A stretch of DNA of 51,678 nucleotides from Desulfobacterales bacterium (GCA_013375375.1 JABXJX010000001.1:15517-67194); one strand, 5' to 3'; positions 19,737-30,225 are shown, numbered from the stretch's first letter. The notes: generated from the letters alone by a model not told the origin. Numbers and translations: made by a program.

Positions 19737-19795
19737 CAGGGTTGCAGCCGCCAGTTCTTGGCGGTGTGCAACCCTGTTTTCTTTCTTACTTTGTT
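19737..19795 (+). terminator. Rho-independent terminator downstream of atpE
   Basis: CAGGGTTGCA (19737-19746) pairs with TGCAACCCTG (19767-19776), inner GCCGCC/GGCGG stem, followed by TTTTCTTTCTT. Confidence 0.9.
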
Positions 19796-19854
19796 TTAAG
19801 CCCTTTCTTACAAAGACTACCCCAAGATTATTAATCGACTGAAAAATTGCTACC

Positions 19855-20520
19855 GTGAAATCTGTGAAAATTCCCTCAATCGCAATCTCTCGCCTGTCGG
19901 TTTATGCAAGAAATCTTGATCTGTTGGACCAAAAGGGCGTAGAGGTGGTTTCATCAGTGCGCCTGGCCGACATCTGCGGCATTAATCCCGCACAGATCCG
20001 GAAGGATCTGGCCTACTTTGGTCAGTTCGGAGTTAGGGGCGTCGGCTATTATGTAAAAGAACTCCTGTTTGAGATTAGAAGGATCCTTGGCCTGGACAAA
20101 GAATGGCGTTTAGGCTTGGTTGGGGTAGGGAATCTTGGCTCTTCCCTCTTAAGGCATGCCCAGCTTGTGATGAACGGCAACTACACCTTTGTGGCAGGAT
20201 TCGACAGAAAACCGAAGAGAATCGGCTTAAAAGTTGAGGGTATAGAAGTTGCGCCCCTGGGAGACATGAATCGTTTGATAAGAGAGAAGGGCATAGAGAT
20301 CGGTGTGATTGCCGCAAAGCCGGGATGGGCTCAACAGGCTGCGGACATGCTGGTAAAGGCTGAGGTTTGCGGCATCCTGAATTTTTCACCCATCCAGCTC
20401 CAGTGCCCGGCCGATGTCTTTGTCGAAAATGTCGATTTTAGCCTCAAGCTTGATGTCTTACGTTACAGGCTTATTTCAGCAGGGTCACGGCCACGTATCC
20501 GCTCAAAATCGGCTGCATAA
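19855..20520 (+). CDS. rex: redox-sensing transcriptional repressor Rex
   Basis: IPSIAISRLSVYARNLDLL...VSSVRLADICGINPAQIRKDLAYFGQFGVRGVGYYVKEL; LVGVGNLGSSLL Rossmann motif. Confidence 0.95.
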   Translation: MKSVKIPSIAISRLSVYARNLDLLDQKGVEVVSSVRLADICGINPAQIRKDLAYFGQFGVRGVGYYVKELLFEIRRILGLDKEWRLGLVGVGNLGSSLLRHAQLVMNGNYTFVAGFDRKPKRIGLKVEGIEVAPLGDMNRLIREKGIEIGVIAAKPGWAQQAADMLVKAEVCGILNFSPIQLQCPADVFVENVDFSLKLDVLRYRLISAGSRPRIRSKSAA

Positions 20521-20623
20521 TTGAAGCCGAAGGTTGAACTGCAATAGCGAGCGCATTCCACGTCCGCCTAAGGCGGACTGCTGGGAATCTTCAAAGCTTA
20601 AGGCTCACCTGCCCTTTCAGCTT

Positions 20624-23530
20624 TCAGCGCCGGCCTGAGCCGGTACGTAGCACCTTACTTAGGAAGCTGCCGGTGTGGGATGCCGGGAGTTGGGCAATCT
20701 CCTCAGGTGTACCGTATCCCACTACATAGCCCCCTTTATCTCCTCCTTCCGGTCCGAGGTCGATGATGTGATCGGCCGACTTGATGACGTCCGTATTGTG
20801 CTCGATTATGATAACGGTATTGCCGGCGTCCGTAAGTCGGTCTAACACGTCCAAGAGCCTCTGAATGTCGGCAAAATGGAGCCCCGTTGTAGGCTCATCC
20901 AATATGTAGATGGTTCTCCCTGTTGCCCGCTTGCCGAGTTCTCTTGATAACTTGACCCGCTGGGCCTCTCCGCCGGAAAGGGTGGTCGCTGGTTGCCCGA
21001 GGCGAATGTAGCCCAGGCCCACATCGGCCAAGGTCTGAAGCTTGTTTCTTATCTTCCTTATCTTGATAAAGAAGTCGAGGGATTGGTCTATGGTCATATC
21101 CAGCACCTCGGAGATGTTTTTCCCCTTGTACCTGATATCCAGGGTCTCCCGATTGTACCGCTTTCCTCGGCACACGTCGCACGTTACATAGACATCAGGG
21201 AGAAAGTGCATCTCGATCTTAATGATTCCCTCACCGCGACACGCCTCGCACCGTCCCCCCTTCACGTTGAAGCTGAAGCGTCCAGGTTTATATCCGCGTG
21301 CCCTGGCCTCAGGCGTTTTGGCAAACAAGTCCCGAATATCGGTAAACACACCGGTGTGGGTGGCTGGGTTGGAACGCGGGGTTCGTCCGATAGGAGACTG
21401 GTCTACGTTGATGACTCTATCTATCTTTTCAAGACCGGCCAGTCGGCTGTATTTGCCGATCGCTTTCCTGGAATGATAGAGGTGACGAGCCAGGGCTTGA
21501 TACAGCGTTTCGACAACCAAGCTCGATTTGCCAGAGCCCGACACCCCGGTGACACACACAAAACATCCCAGCGGGAACCGAACAGTGATATTTTTCAGGT
21601 TGTTGGTCGATGCTCCTTCCACGGCAATGTAGCCCTTTTTCAATTGGCGACGTTTCTGAGGCACCGGTATGGTTTTACGACCTGACAGATACTGACCCGT
21701 AACAGAGGTCTCGTGTTGAATCAAAGCCTCAGGCGGCCCATTAAATACAAGGCGCCCGCCGTTGGCCCCGGCTCCGGGTCCCATATCGATCACGTAGTCA
21801 GACAACAGGATCGTTTCTGCGTCATGCTCCACCACAAGGACCGTATTTCCAAGGTCACGCATCTGTTTGAGAGTGCTAAGGAGTCTTTGGTTGTCCCGCT
21901 GGTGGAGCCCGATACTCGGTTCGTCCAGGACATATAGTACGCCTGTTAGCTTGGAGCCGACCTGGGTGGCCAGGCGAATCCTCTGACCCTCCCCTGCCGA
22001 AAGCGTGGCCGAAGCCCGATCGAGCGTCAGGTAGCCTAATCCCACTTGGGTCAAGAAAAAGAGCCTTTCTGTTATCTCTTTTAGTATAGGATCTGCGACG
22101 ACTCTGTCTTGGGGGGCGAGATGAATCGCCTCGAAAAAGTCAAGGAGTTCAGTGATCGAACGCCTGCACACCTGATGGATGGACTCTTCTCCAACCTTTA
22201 CCGCAAGGCTTTCCGGTTTGAGCCTTGCGCCATGGCAGTCAGGGCAGGGTCGCACGTTCATAAACCGCTCAATCCATTCACGGGCGTGGTGTGATCGGGA
22301 CTCCATATAACGCCGTTCAAGGTTCGGGATCACGCCTTCAAAGGGTCTGGAGTAGGTATGGCGTCTGCCGTCCCGTTCAATATAAAATGGAAGGACCTTA
22401 CCCTTGGACCCATAAAGGATGAGGTCTTTCAGGGTTTCAGGGAATTCATTGAGCGGCGTATATACGTTTACGTGAAAGTGTCGCGTGATGGCGTCTAATA
22501 CCTGATAAAAGTACACCGAGTGTCGATTTTCCCACGGAACAACAGCACCGTCCCTTAGCGAAAGCGCAGGGTCGGGGACTATCAGGTCGGGGTCAAAGAC
22601 CATCATGGAGCCGAGGCCGTTGCAGGCAGGGCACGCCCCCTGGGGGCTGTTAAACGAGAAACCGGCCGGATTGAAAGGAGGATAACTGATACCGCAAAGC
22701 ACGCAAGCTGCCTTTTCGCTGAAGATGAGCGGCCGGCCTTGTAACAGATCCACGTTGACCAGGCCCTCTGACAGCCCAATGGCAAGTTCGATAGAGTCGG
22801 CCAGACGATTTCCGGCCGACTCTTTGACAACCAGGCGGTCTACCACCACCTCTATGTTATGTTTTACATTTTTATCAAGTGAAATCGTATCATCCAGATC
22901 AAACATCTTGCCGTCCGCCCTGACTCGCGCAAAGCCGTCCTTTTGCAGTCTTTGAAACAGCCTTTGATGGGTTCCTTTATGACCGGTGACGACAGGAGAC
23001 AAGATAATGACCTTGGTACCTTCTTTAAGGGCCATGACTCGATCCACGATCTCTTGGGTGCTCTGGGCTGTAATGGGTTGTCCGCACTTGTGGCAATGCG
23101 GCTTGCCGATGCGGGCAAAGAGGAGTCGAAGATAATCGTAGATCTCAGTGACGGTACCGACCGTGGAACGGGGATTCTTGGTGATTGCTTTTTGCTCGAT
23201 GGCGATGGCCGGGGCAAGGCCTTCGATGCTGTCCACATCCGGCTTGTCCATCTTCTCCAAAAACTGGCGGGCGTAAGTCGAAAGCGATTCAACATATCGC
23301 CTCTGACCTTCGGCGTAGAGCGTATCAAAGGCCAGGGTCGATTTGCCGGAGCCGGAAATACCGGTTATTACGACGAATCGATTTCGAGGGATATCGACAT
23401 TGATATTTTTCAGGTTATGCTGGCGAGCACCGCGTACGGCAATCTTGTCTAAAGACATCTTTTCACTCTGCCACCCCGTTTGTTCGGTTCCGACTCTATC
23501 TGCAAGCTTAGGGATGTTGTCATTCGGCAT
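20624..23530 (-). CDS. uvrA: excinuclease ABC subunit UvrA
   Basis: Two ABC ATPase modules ([44 protein letters not shown]), zinc motifs, [15 protein letters not shown]. Confidence 0.98.
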   Translation of the reverse strand: MPNDNIPKLADRVGTEQTGWQSEKMSLDKIAVRGARQHNLKNINVDIPRNRFVVITGISGSGKSTLAFDTLYAEGQRRYVESLSTYARQFLEKMDKPDVDSIEGLAPAIAIEQKAITKNPRSTVGTVTEIYDYLRLLFARIGKPHCHKCGQPITAQSTQEIVDRVMALKEGTKVIILSPVVTGHKGTHQRLFQRLQKDGFARVRADGKMFDLDDTISLDKNVKHNIEVVVDRLVVKESAGNRLADSIELAIGLSEGLVNVDLLQGRPLIFSEKAACVLCGISYPPFNPAGFSFNSPQGACPACNGLGSMMVFDPDLIVPDPALSLRDGAVVPWENRHSVYFYQVLDAITRHFHVNVYTPLNEFPETLKDLILYGSKGKVLPFYIERDGRRHTYSRPFEGVIPNLERRYMESRSHHAREWIERFMNVRPCPDCHGARLKPESLAVKVGEESIHQVCRRSITELLDFFEAIHLAPQDRVVADPILKEITERLFFLTQVGLGYLTLDRASATLSAGEGQRIRLATQVGSKLTGVLYVLDEPSIGLHQRDNQRLLSTLKQMRDLGNTVLVVEHDAETILLSDYVIDMGPGAGANGGRLVFNGPPEALIQHETSVTGQYLSGRKTIPVPQKRRQLKKGYIAVEGASTNNLKNITVRFPLGCFVCVTGVSGSGKSSLVVETLYQALARHLYHSRKAIGKYSRLAGLEKIDRVINVDQSPIGRTPRSNPATHTGVFTDIRDLFAKTPEARARGYKPGRFSFNVKGGRCEACRGEGIIKIEMHFLPDVYVTCDVCRGKRYNRETLDIRYKGKNISEVLDMTIDQSLDFFIKIRKIRNKLQTLADVGLGYIRLGQPATTLSGGEAQRVKLSRELGKRATGRTIYILDEPTTGLHFADIQRLLDVLDRLTDAGNTVIIIEHNTDVIKSADHIIDLGPEGGDKGGYVVGYGTPEEIAQLPASHTGSFLSKVLRTGSGRR

Positions 23531-23548
23531 CTACAACTTGAGCTTTGT

Positions 23549-24319
23549 TTATTCTTTTAGGCGGAGTGTGTGGATTACTATTCTATGAAACTCATCCTCT
23601 CCCCTCAAAGTTTTTTCTATATTTTCGATCTCAAATCGCCCTGGAACCATTCCAATAAACTTCACCATACATTTACGTCGTGAGTCATGGGCAATGAATA
23701 CAGTACCTTCGGGTTGTAGATATTTTCGAGACAGATCTATGATCGGTTTTATAGATGCTTCCTTGTAAATCAATTCAGAGCCGCAGATAATATCATATTT
23801 TCCTGTCAAATCCGGGTTGCTCCAATCCATTTTTTTTATAGATACGTTATCCAATCCATTATGCTCCGCATTCATTTGTAGGAGTTCAAGGGCATCCTCT
23901 TCATAGTCGGTGATCGTCACCTTGTATCCAAGGGCCCCGAGAAACAGGCCCGTGATCCCCATCCCCGCACCGATTTCAAGTATTTCTTTTTCCTTTTCAA
24001 AACCGATTTGAATCAAATGATCTGCCAACACTATTGACGCCTCCCAAATCTTAACCCAAAAAGGGAATTCACTGATATATGCTTCTCCTCGGTGTACAAG
24101 ATTGTTAACAAAGATGTCCCAGTTTCTTATCCCGTAAAGCTCAAGCCTTTTCCCTCCTATTGTAATCGGCATCAGCTCGAGTTCGTATTTTCCTCTGATA
24201 GGTATTGTCTCCATCTTTAGAATCCTTCCGCCCCAAATTCCCTCAAAGCCATGATTTGGGCAACAGCCCGTTGAGACCCTATTTTGTTTCCTCATAGCCG
24301 CTTGCTTGATTCCCGGCAA
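23549..24319 (-). CDS. class I SAM-dependent methyltransferase (methyltransferase-16-like)
   Basis: KEKEILEIGAGMGITGLFLGALGYKVTITDYEEDALELLQMNAEHNGL; DIICGSELIYKE. Confidence 0.8.
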   Translation of the reverse strand: MPGIKQAAMRKQNRVSTGCCPNHGFEGIWGGRILKMETIPIRGKYELELMPITIGGKRLELYGIRNWDIFVNNLVHRGEAYISEFPFWVKIWEASIVLADHLIQIGFEKEKEILEIGAGMGITGLFLGALGYKVTITDYEEDALELLQMNAEHNGLDNVSIKKMDWSNPDLTGKYDIICGSELIYKEASIKPIIDLSRKYLQPEGTVFIAHDSRRKCMVKFIGMVPGRFEIENIEKTLRGEDEFHRIVIHTLRLKE

Positions 24320-24832
24320 ATCTTTTCAACCAAACCGAGAACCAAATAGAGATTTGTATTTTTTACAACGTCTCTATCATTACTGTCAATCAAAAGCCAC
24401 AAAGATTATACTGCCTTATACTGTATAGAAACTACACAGTTGGGCCACGATTTGAAGGGTTTTACTGTATGAAAAAGTTACAATTTTCGGTTGTTCTGCC
24501 GGGTCCTGTTTTGGTTTGGGTGCAGTTACAAGGCATCAAGTACTGGAGATTGTTAGACAAGGCGATCTTGTAATCTGTTTGTGCATGTTTTTTGCCTACC
24601 CTTTTGACGTCTAAGTCAAGCAGCACAAATTTATTAACCGCCAACTCGCTGCACTCGTTCGACACTAAAAGCCCAGAGAGGAGGCCTTTTTCTTTATCGG
24701 GAGATACTGACAAACAAAAACCGTCGGTCCGCCGTGGGCGGAGCAACCGCGCGAACTCTGTAGTTCAAGTGAGTGAAACGAACAGGCGGTGAATGTTCAA
24801 TTTTTTTGAGGCTATGATTTTGTGGAACTGCT

Positions 24833-27076
24833 ATGAATCTGTTATCGTTAAAGCTTAATTTCTGGGTCATGCCACCGTTTGTCAGTTTTCTGACCTTGTT
24901 TGGCCTGGCTGCCCTTGCCCTGGTCAAGGGAAAGAGGCGGAAGGTCAATCTCCTTTTTGCGGGTATCTGTTTACTTGGTGGACTTTTAAGTATCGACAAG
25001 GCCCTGGCCTCAGTAGTTACCGATTCTGACCTGGCATTGCGGATCAGCCGTATAGATCACATCTTCGTCGTCTTTTTTGTCCCTGTATACCTCCACTTCA
25101 CTTACACATTTCTGGGAATAACCAGAAGGAAATGGTTGATTTGTCTTGCCTACGCCTTCAGCGGGTGTCTTAGCCTCCTATCTCAAGGGGACTATTACCT
25201 GTCAGGGATGAGGCAATATTTTTTCGGGTATTATGCAAAGGGGGGCTCCTTGATGTATGTGTTCGGGGCCGCCACAACCATAAATACTCTCTATTGCCTA
25301 TATCTCCTTTTTCATAGTCTTGGGAATGAGAAAGACCCTGATCGAAAGAACAAGACCAAGTACATTATCTTGGGGTTGGGGGTGGCCGCGGTCATGACCC
25401 ATTTCGACCTTTTGCCGCTGGCGGGCATCGGCTTTTATCCCTTGGGGAACCTCGCTTTTATTCCTATCCTGCTTTTGGGCTTTGCTATATTGAGGCACGA
25501 TTTGCTGGACATTGAAATTGCCGTGCAAAAAGGGCTCATTTACTCTCTCCTGACAGGTCTGCTAACCGGTTCTTATGCCCTGATGATCATCTTATTCAAT
25601 CAGGCCTTTAAGGGGATCGGACGAAGCGGTTCCATCCTTTTTGCGGTCTTCTCTTTTCTTGTGATCGTCTTTGTCTTCGAACCCCTCAAAAAGCGGGTGC
25701 AACTTGTCATTGATCGCCTGCTCTTCAAAGGCAAGTACGATTATCAAAAGACACTGATGGCGTTGAGTGACACCATGGCTTCCATGCTGAACCTGGATGA
25801 GATCATGGAAAAGGCGCTTAGGGCGCTGACCGAGGTCATGTATCTTGATTGGGGTTATGTGATGCTCGTAGACGAAAGCCGAGGCGTGTTTCATGTTTAT
25901 AGTCAAATGGGCGTTCCTCCAAACGTAAAGGGGTTGTCGATCAGCAGATCAAGGCCCCTTATTCGCGAAATGGGAAGCCGTAAGAGGGAGGTAACCCGGT
26001 ACACGGTTGGTGAGTGGTCGGGCTCTTATGATGATCCGTCTCTTTTAAAGGAAGATTTCAAAAACCTGGGCGGAGCCGTGATCATACCAATGGTTTTTAA
26101 GGGGGAGATCAACGGGCTCCTTGTTTTAGGGAACAAAAAATCAGGGGATCTTTTCACGTCGGATGATTTGGGACTCCTGCGTACCCTGGCAAACCAGTGC
26201 GCTATTGCCATCGAGAATGCCAAGTCGTATCAGCTAATCGAAAATCTAAACAGAAACCTCGAGAAGATGGTGGGAAAACGTACTAAAGAACTCAAAAAGG
26301 CCCTGGAGGAGAAAGAAAAGACGCAGGACTTGCTCATAAGATCAGAAAGCCTTGCTGCTGTTGGGGCGCTTGTGGCAGGGGTTGCACACGAGCTGAACAA
26401 CCCGATTGCCAGTGTATCGAGCCTGGTTCAGTCATCAGTTGAGACCATGGAAGAGATTCCCGCTGAGGAGTTTATCGGCTCGGGTATGGGTGCCGAACAA
26501 AAAGAAGAGTTGATTGATGATCTCAAGTTCAGCTTGAAAGAATTGAATCGCGCCAAAGATATTGTGGCAAGCCTCCTCGGGATATCCCGTAAGACCGATG
26601 AATACTCAGAATCCGTGGTAGTGAATGACGTCTGCAATGACGCGTTGAAGGTCCTTTATAACCAGTACAAGCGTACGGAGACTGAGATTATTGAGGCCTA
26701 CGAAGAGGGCCTACCCGAGATCAGAGGGAATTTTGCCAACCTGGGACAGGTCTGCCTGAATATCATAGCCAACGCCCTCCAGGCCGTGGACGGTCGTAAA
26801 GGGAGGATTGTTGTAAGGACACGATACGACAAGCAGAAGGCAATGGTCGTCTTCGAATGTGAGGACAATGGTCCAGGAATGTCCAAGAAGGTTATAAAGG
26901 ATATCTTCAAGCCTTTCTTTACGACCAAGGAAGTTGGAAAAGGTACGGGGCTCGGCCTGTATATCTCCCATGAGATCGTGCGCCGGCACAACGGGAATAT
27001 CTTTGCTCAAAACAATTCCCAGAGCGGCGCTACTTTCAGGGTGGAACTACCCGTCACCGGATCGCCATCCTATTAA
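24833..27076 (+). CDS. membrane sensor histidine kinase (N-terminal multi-TM, GAF, HisKA, HATPase_c), no adjacent response regulator
   Basis: H-box AVGALVAGVAHELNNPIASVSSLVQSS; N/G boxes NIIANALQAVDGRKG, CEDNGPGMSKKV, FFTTKEVGKGTGLGLYISHEIV. Confidence 0.93.
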   Translation: MNLLSLKLNFWVMPPFVSFLTLFGLAALALVKGKRRKVNLLFAGICLLGGLLSIDKALASVVTDSDLALRISRIDHIFVVFFVPVYLHFTYTFLGITRRKWLICLAYAFSGCLSLLSQGDYYLSGMRQYFFGYYAKGGSLMYVFGAATTINTLYCLYLLFHSLGNEKDPDRKNKTKYIILGLGVAAVMTHFDLLPLAGIGFYPLGNLAFIPILLLGFAILRHDLLDIEIAVQKGLIYSLLTGLLTGSYALMIILFNQAFKGIGRSGSILFAVFSFLVIVFVFEPLKKRVQLVIDRLLFKGKYDYQKTLMALSDTMASMLNLDEIMEKALRALTEVMYLDWGYVMLVDESRGVFHVYSQMGVPPNVKGLSISRSRPLIREMGSRKREVTRYTVGEWSGSYDDPSLLKEDFKNLGGAVIIPMVFKGEINGLLVLGNKKSGDLFTSDDLGLLRTLANQCAIAIENAKSYQLIENLNRNLEKMVGKRTKELKKALEEKEKTQDLLIRSESLAAVGALVAGVAHELNNPIASVSSLVQSSVETMEEIPAEEFIGSGMGAEQKEELIDDLKFSLKELNRAKDIVASLLGISRKTDEYSESVVVNDVCNDALKVLYNQYKRTETEIIEAYEEGLPEIRGNFANLGQVCLNIIANALQAVDGRKGRIVVRTRYDKQKAMVVFECEDNGPGMSKKVIKDIFKPFFTTKEVGKGTGLGLYISHEIVRRHNGNIFAQNNSQSGATFRVELPVTGSPSY

Positions 27077-28073
27077 TTGCGTGCCGGGCGGCCATGCGAA
27101 TGGCGGCCACAAGGCTTCCGGGATCTGCCCTGGCTGTGCCCGCGATATCGTATGCCGTTCCATGATCGACAGATGTCCGTACAATGGGAAGCCCTAATGT
27201 GGTGTTCACGCCGTCTGAAAAATGGACCATCTTAAATGGGATAAGGCCCTGGTCGTGGTACATACAGACGATTGCATCCCACCTGCCTTTTAGGGCCAAA
27301 TAGAACAGGCTATCCGGTGGGTGCGGGCCGGATACATCGATGCCTTCCTCTTCGGCCTGACGTATGGCCGGCGAGATGATCCGGCCCTCTTCATCTCCAA
27401 ACAAGCCGTTTTCCCCTGCGTGCGGGTTTAGGGCTGCCACAGCGAGTCTCGGCTTCGGGATATCAAAGGATTTTCTAAGGGCCTCTTCTGTAATACGAAT
27501 CGTCTTAAAGACCGCCTCGGTGGTGAGTTTTTCGGAAACTAGGGCCAAGGGGATATGGATAGTTGCCAGGGCCACGCGGAGCCTGCTTCCGGCCAGCATC
27601 ATGACATAGTCCGATGTCTTGGTACGTTGCGCCAGGAGTTCGGTATGTCCGTCAAAGTCGGCTCCTGCCATATGCATGGCCATCTTGTTAATGGGACAGG
27701 TTGCCAGGCCGTGAATGAGCCCCTGCATTGCCCAGTCGATACCCTGGGTTACGTAGGCCGCCATGGCAAGGCCGGTCTCCTGGGTGGGGTGCCCGTATTC
27801 AAGCTGATTGTAATCGAGGTCAGAGAGCCCGATCACATCGATACTGCCCGATTGGTATAGCCCTGCTTCAGGAACATCCACAGGGCGAATCGCCGGCCCG
27901 GTTCCAAGCCGCTTGCCTGTAGCCGTCATTACTGCTACATCGCCCAGTACCAAGGGGCAACAGGTTTCATAAAGAGACCTTTCAGCAAGGGCTTTTAAGA
28001 TGATTTCCGGTCCGATCCCGACAGGATCGCCCATGGTGATTCCGATGATGGGGCGTTTTGTCGTGGCTTTCAT
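27054..28073 (-). CDS. pdxA: 4-hydroxythreonine-4-phosphate dehydrogenase
   Basis: RPIIGITMGDPVGIGPEIILKAL; PHAGENGLFGDEE; MYHDQGLIPFKMVHFSDGVNTTLGLPIVRTSVDHGTAYDIAGTARADPGSL. Confidence 0.97.
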   Translation of the reverse strand: MKATTKRPIIGITMGDPVGIGPEIILKALAERSLYETCCPLVLGDVAVMTATGKRLGTGPAIRPVDVPEAGLYQSGSIDVIGLSDLDYNQLEYGHPTQETGLAMAAYVTQGIDWAMQGLIHGLATCPINKMAMHMAGADFDGHTELLAQRTKTSDYVMMLAGSRLRVALATIHIPLALVSEKLTTEAVFKTIRITEEALRKSFDIPKPRLAVAALNPHAGENGLFGDEEGRIISPAIRQAEEEGIDVSGPHPPDSLFYLALKGRWDAIVCMYHDQGLIPFKMVHFSDGVNTTLGLPIVRTSVDHGTAYDIAGTARADPGSLVAAIRMAARHAINRMAIR

Positions 28074-28320
28074 CGATGACCTACAACTACTGTGTGTTGC
28101 GAGTTATGGGTTATGGCTTTCTCGTCAGTGACTTCCAGATAAGAGCCTTTGAACTGCAAAAGCGAGCGCATCTAAAAATGGCAAACTTCATTATGGTCGA
28201 AGATTCCCTACAGCTTGCCGCAGGGAGTTTCAAAAACGTCTTTTCACTACAAGTTCGGCCGGCAAAAGTCAAATCAGCGTGGTTTCGGCGGCACTGAGCA
28301 CGGCCGGGTACGTAAGATTG

Positions 28321-28380
28321 CCGCAAGGGATTCTTTTCCCGGCAAGAATTTACCGCAAGGGATTCTTTCCCCGGCAAGAA
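28321..28380. repeat. tandem duplication of a 28-bp unit (32-bp period)
   Basis: CCGCAAGGGATTCTTTTCCCGGCAAGAA (28321-28348) and CCGCAAGGGATTCTTTCCCCGGCAAGAA (28353-28380). Confidence 0.9.
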
Positions 28381-28884
28381 AAAGTTTTATGTTGAACTGC
28401 AAGATGGCGCTATTAGAATTTTTAGAAAATAGAAGAAAATAGAAGAGAAACGGAGATTTTTCAGAACTTCATGATGTTGAAAACGTTGGGTGAAGTCGGC
28501 CAAGGCTTTAAAATGCTAAAATAATTTGGTGGCCTGAGAAAAGATACAATTGTAGAGCCTTTGAGCAAGTCTTCATCCAGAGTATTATTATATTAATTAG
28601 TTATAAACTGTTGATAAATATTTCACGAACCAATAAAGACCCCAGACTTTCCGGCTTGACAACCCATCAGCGATGTTTTAGAAACGGCACACCTTACAAG
28701 ACAGATAATTACTTCTCTTCTTCAACATCTGTCAGAATCCAGCATTTTTACATTTTTTCCCGAACTAATGGATTATTAATGGACTTCCGTGTATTTATAG
28801 AATCTATATTTTTTTCGTGCTCTTGTGTGAAAACCTATGGCCCTGCCTTGTGCAGCGGAACTTCTGAGTAGGCGAGGAGGCGGC

Positions 28885-30225
28885 GTGCAATCTGTCTGGA
28901 ATCAGGTCAAGACCCAAATACACAAAAAGATACCGCACCACAGTTTCATGGTCTGGATTGAACCTTTGGAGTGGTTAGCCCATCGGGATGATGAGGTCGT
29001 TTTGGGTTGTCCCAACGAATTTGCCAGAAAGTGGATAATTAATCATTATATCGACTTGATGGAGGCGGAGGTTAACAAGGTCTTCCAGGAACCTTGTCGG
29101 ATTACCCTGGAGGCCTCTGATGAGCCTAAGGGAAATAGTGACCATTATCCGGACGAGGAGCAGCTTCCCCTTCCCAATGTTAAACGCAAGCAACATGCGC
29201 TGTATGTTTTTCACAAGGACTATACTTTCGATCAATTTGTTGTTGGTATGTGCAACGATTTTGCCTACAAGGCGGCGCTGGCCCTGGCATCCGGAGGGGA
29301 TGATTACCAAAACGCACTCTTTATTTTGTCAAAGACGGGCCTTGGCAAGAGTCATCTTTCCCAGGCCATAGGGAACCACATCCTGAATCAGGATTCTGAC
29401 ATCCGCGTTTGCTATACCACGGCAGAGGATTTTACCAATGCCATGGTTCACGCGCTCCGGCATAACAGCATCGAACAGTTCAAAGAGAAGTATCGGAGCC
29501 AGTGCGACGTCCTGCTTCTGGAAGATGTGCAGTTCTTGAGCGGCAAGGAGAAGACCCAGCACGAGTTGGGTTACACCCTTGATGCCTTGCTTACAGCAGG
29601 GAAGAAACTTATTTTTACAAGCAGTCATCTGCCTGATGATATCCCTAAGATGGACGGAAAACTTGCGTCTCAGCTCTCTTCCGGTATAATATCCGGTATA
29701 GAATCACCAGACTACGGTACTCGTGTGCGTATTATCGAAAAAAAGGCCGCCTCGAGGTCGCTTGAGATTCCGCAAGACGTGGTCCATCATCTTGCCGGCG
29801 AACTCACCGAGAATGTAAGACAACTCGAAAGCGGCCTGATCGGAGTTGCGGCCAAGGCCTCGCTTCTTAAACTCCCCATGGACGTCAAACTGGCTGAAAG
29901 CGTTGTTAAGAATATTGTTCGACGTGCCAAGAAAATCACCATAAAAAACATTCAAAAATTCGTTTGCAAATATTACAAGATCAGCCCAGAAGATATGCTC
30001 TCCAGCTCCCGTAAGCGGAGCATTGCCCAGCCCAGACAGATTGCCATGTACCTTGCCCGCCGCTACACAGACCAGTCTTTTAAGACGATTGGCCGGAATT
30101 TCAATCGCTACCATGCCACCACTCTTCATGCCGTCGGCACAATTGAAAGGCTTATTCGAGAACAGGGCCCCATACAGAAACAGGTGGAGTTTTTTTGCAA
30201 GGGACTGGAATCAGGCAATCTTTGA
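28885..30225 (+). CDS. dnaA: DnaA-family replication initiator (divergent)
   Basis: YTFDQFVVGMCNDFAYKAAL...TGLGKSHLSQAIGNHIL...LLLEDVQFLSGKEKTQHEL; ENVRQLESGL; C-terminal domain IV ...RRYTDQSFKTIGRNFNRYHATTLHAVGTIE. GTG at 28885 with GAGGAGG upstream preferred over 28837. Confidence 0.9.
   Translation: MQSVWNQVKTQIHKKIPHHSFMVWIEPLEWLAHRDDEVVLGCPNEFARKWIINHYIDLMEAEVNKVFQEPCRITLEASDEPKGNSDHYPDEEQLPLPNVKRKQHALYVFHKDYTFDQFVVGMCNDFAYKAALALASGGDDYQNALFILSKTGLGKSHLSQAIGNHILNQDSDIRVCYTTAEDFTNAMVHALRHNSIEQFKEKYRSQCDVLLLEDVQFLSGKEKTQHELGYTLDALLTAGKKLIFTSSHLPDDIPKMDGKLASQLSSGIISGIESPDYGTRVRIIEKKAASRSLEIPQDVVHHLAGELTENVRQLESGLIGVAAKASLLKLPMDVKLAESVVKNIVRRAKKITIKNIQKFVCKYYKISPEDMLSSSRKRSIAQPRQIAMYLARRYTDQSFKTIGRNFNRYHATTLHAVGTIERLIREQGPIQKQVEFFCKGLESGNL

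Noticed and set aside
20993-21685. 230-aa plus-strand ORF
   Set aside because: Lies entirely antisense to uvrA, which has strong family motifs; treated as a shadow ORF.
22864-23452. Pair of overlapping ORFs on both strands (154 aa and 169 aa)
   Set aside because: Both are alternative frames of the uvrA N-terminal region.
24462-24746. 94-aa minus-strand ORF between the methyltransferase and histidine kinase genes
   Set aside because: No domain recognised and poor context; could be part of a dispersed repeat, but there is not enough evidence to call a gene.
28321-28380. CRISPR-like repeats
   Set aside because: Only two units with a 4-bp spacer and no cas genes; not a CRISPR array. No CRISPR array was seen anywhere in the window.
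28111-28442. Overlapping small ORFs between pdxA and dnaA
   Set aside because: They run through tandem repeats on both strands and have no protein-like features.
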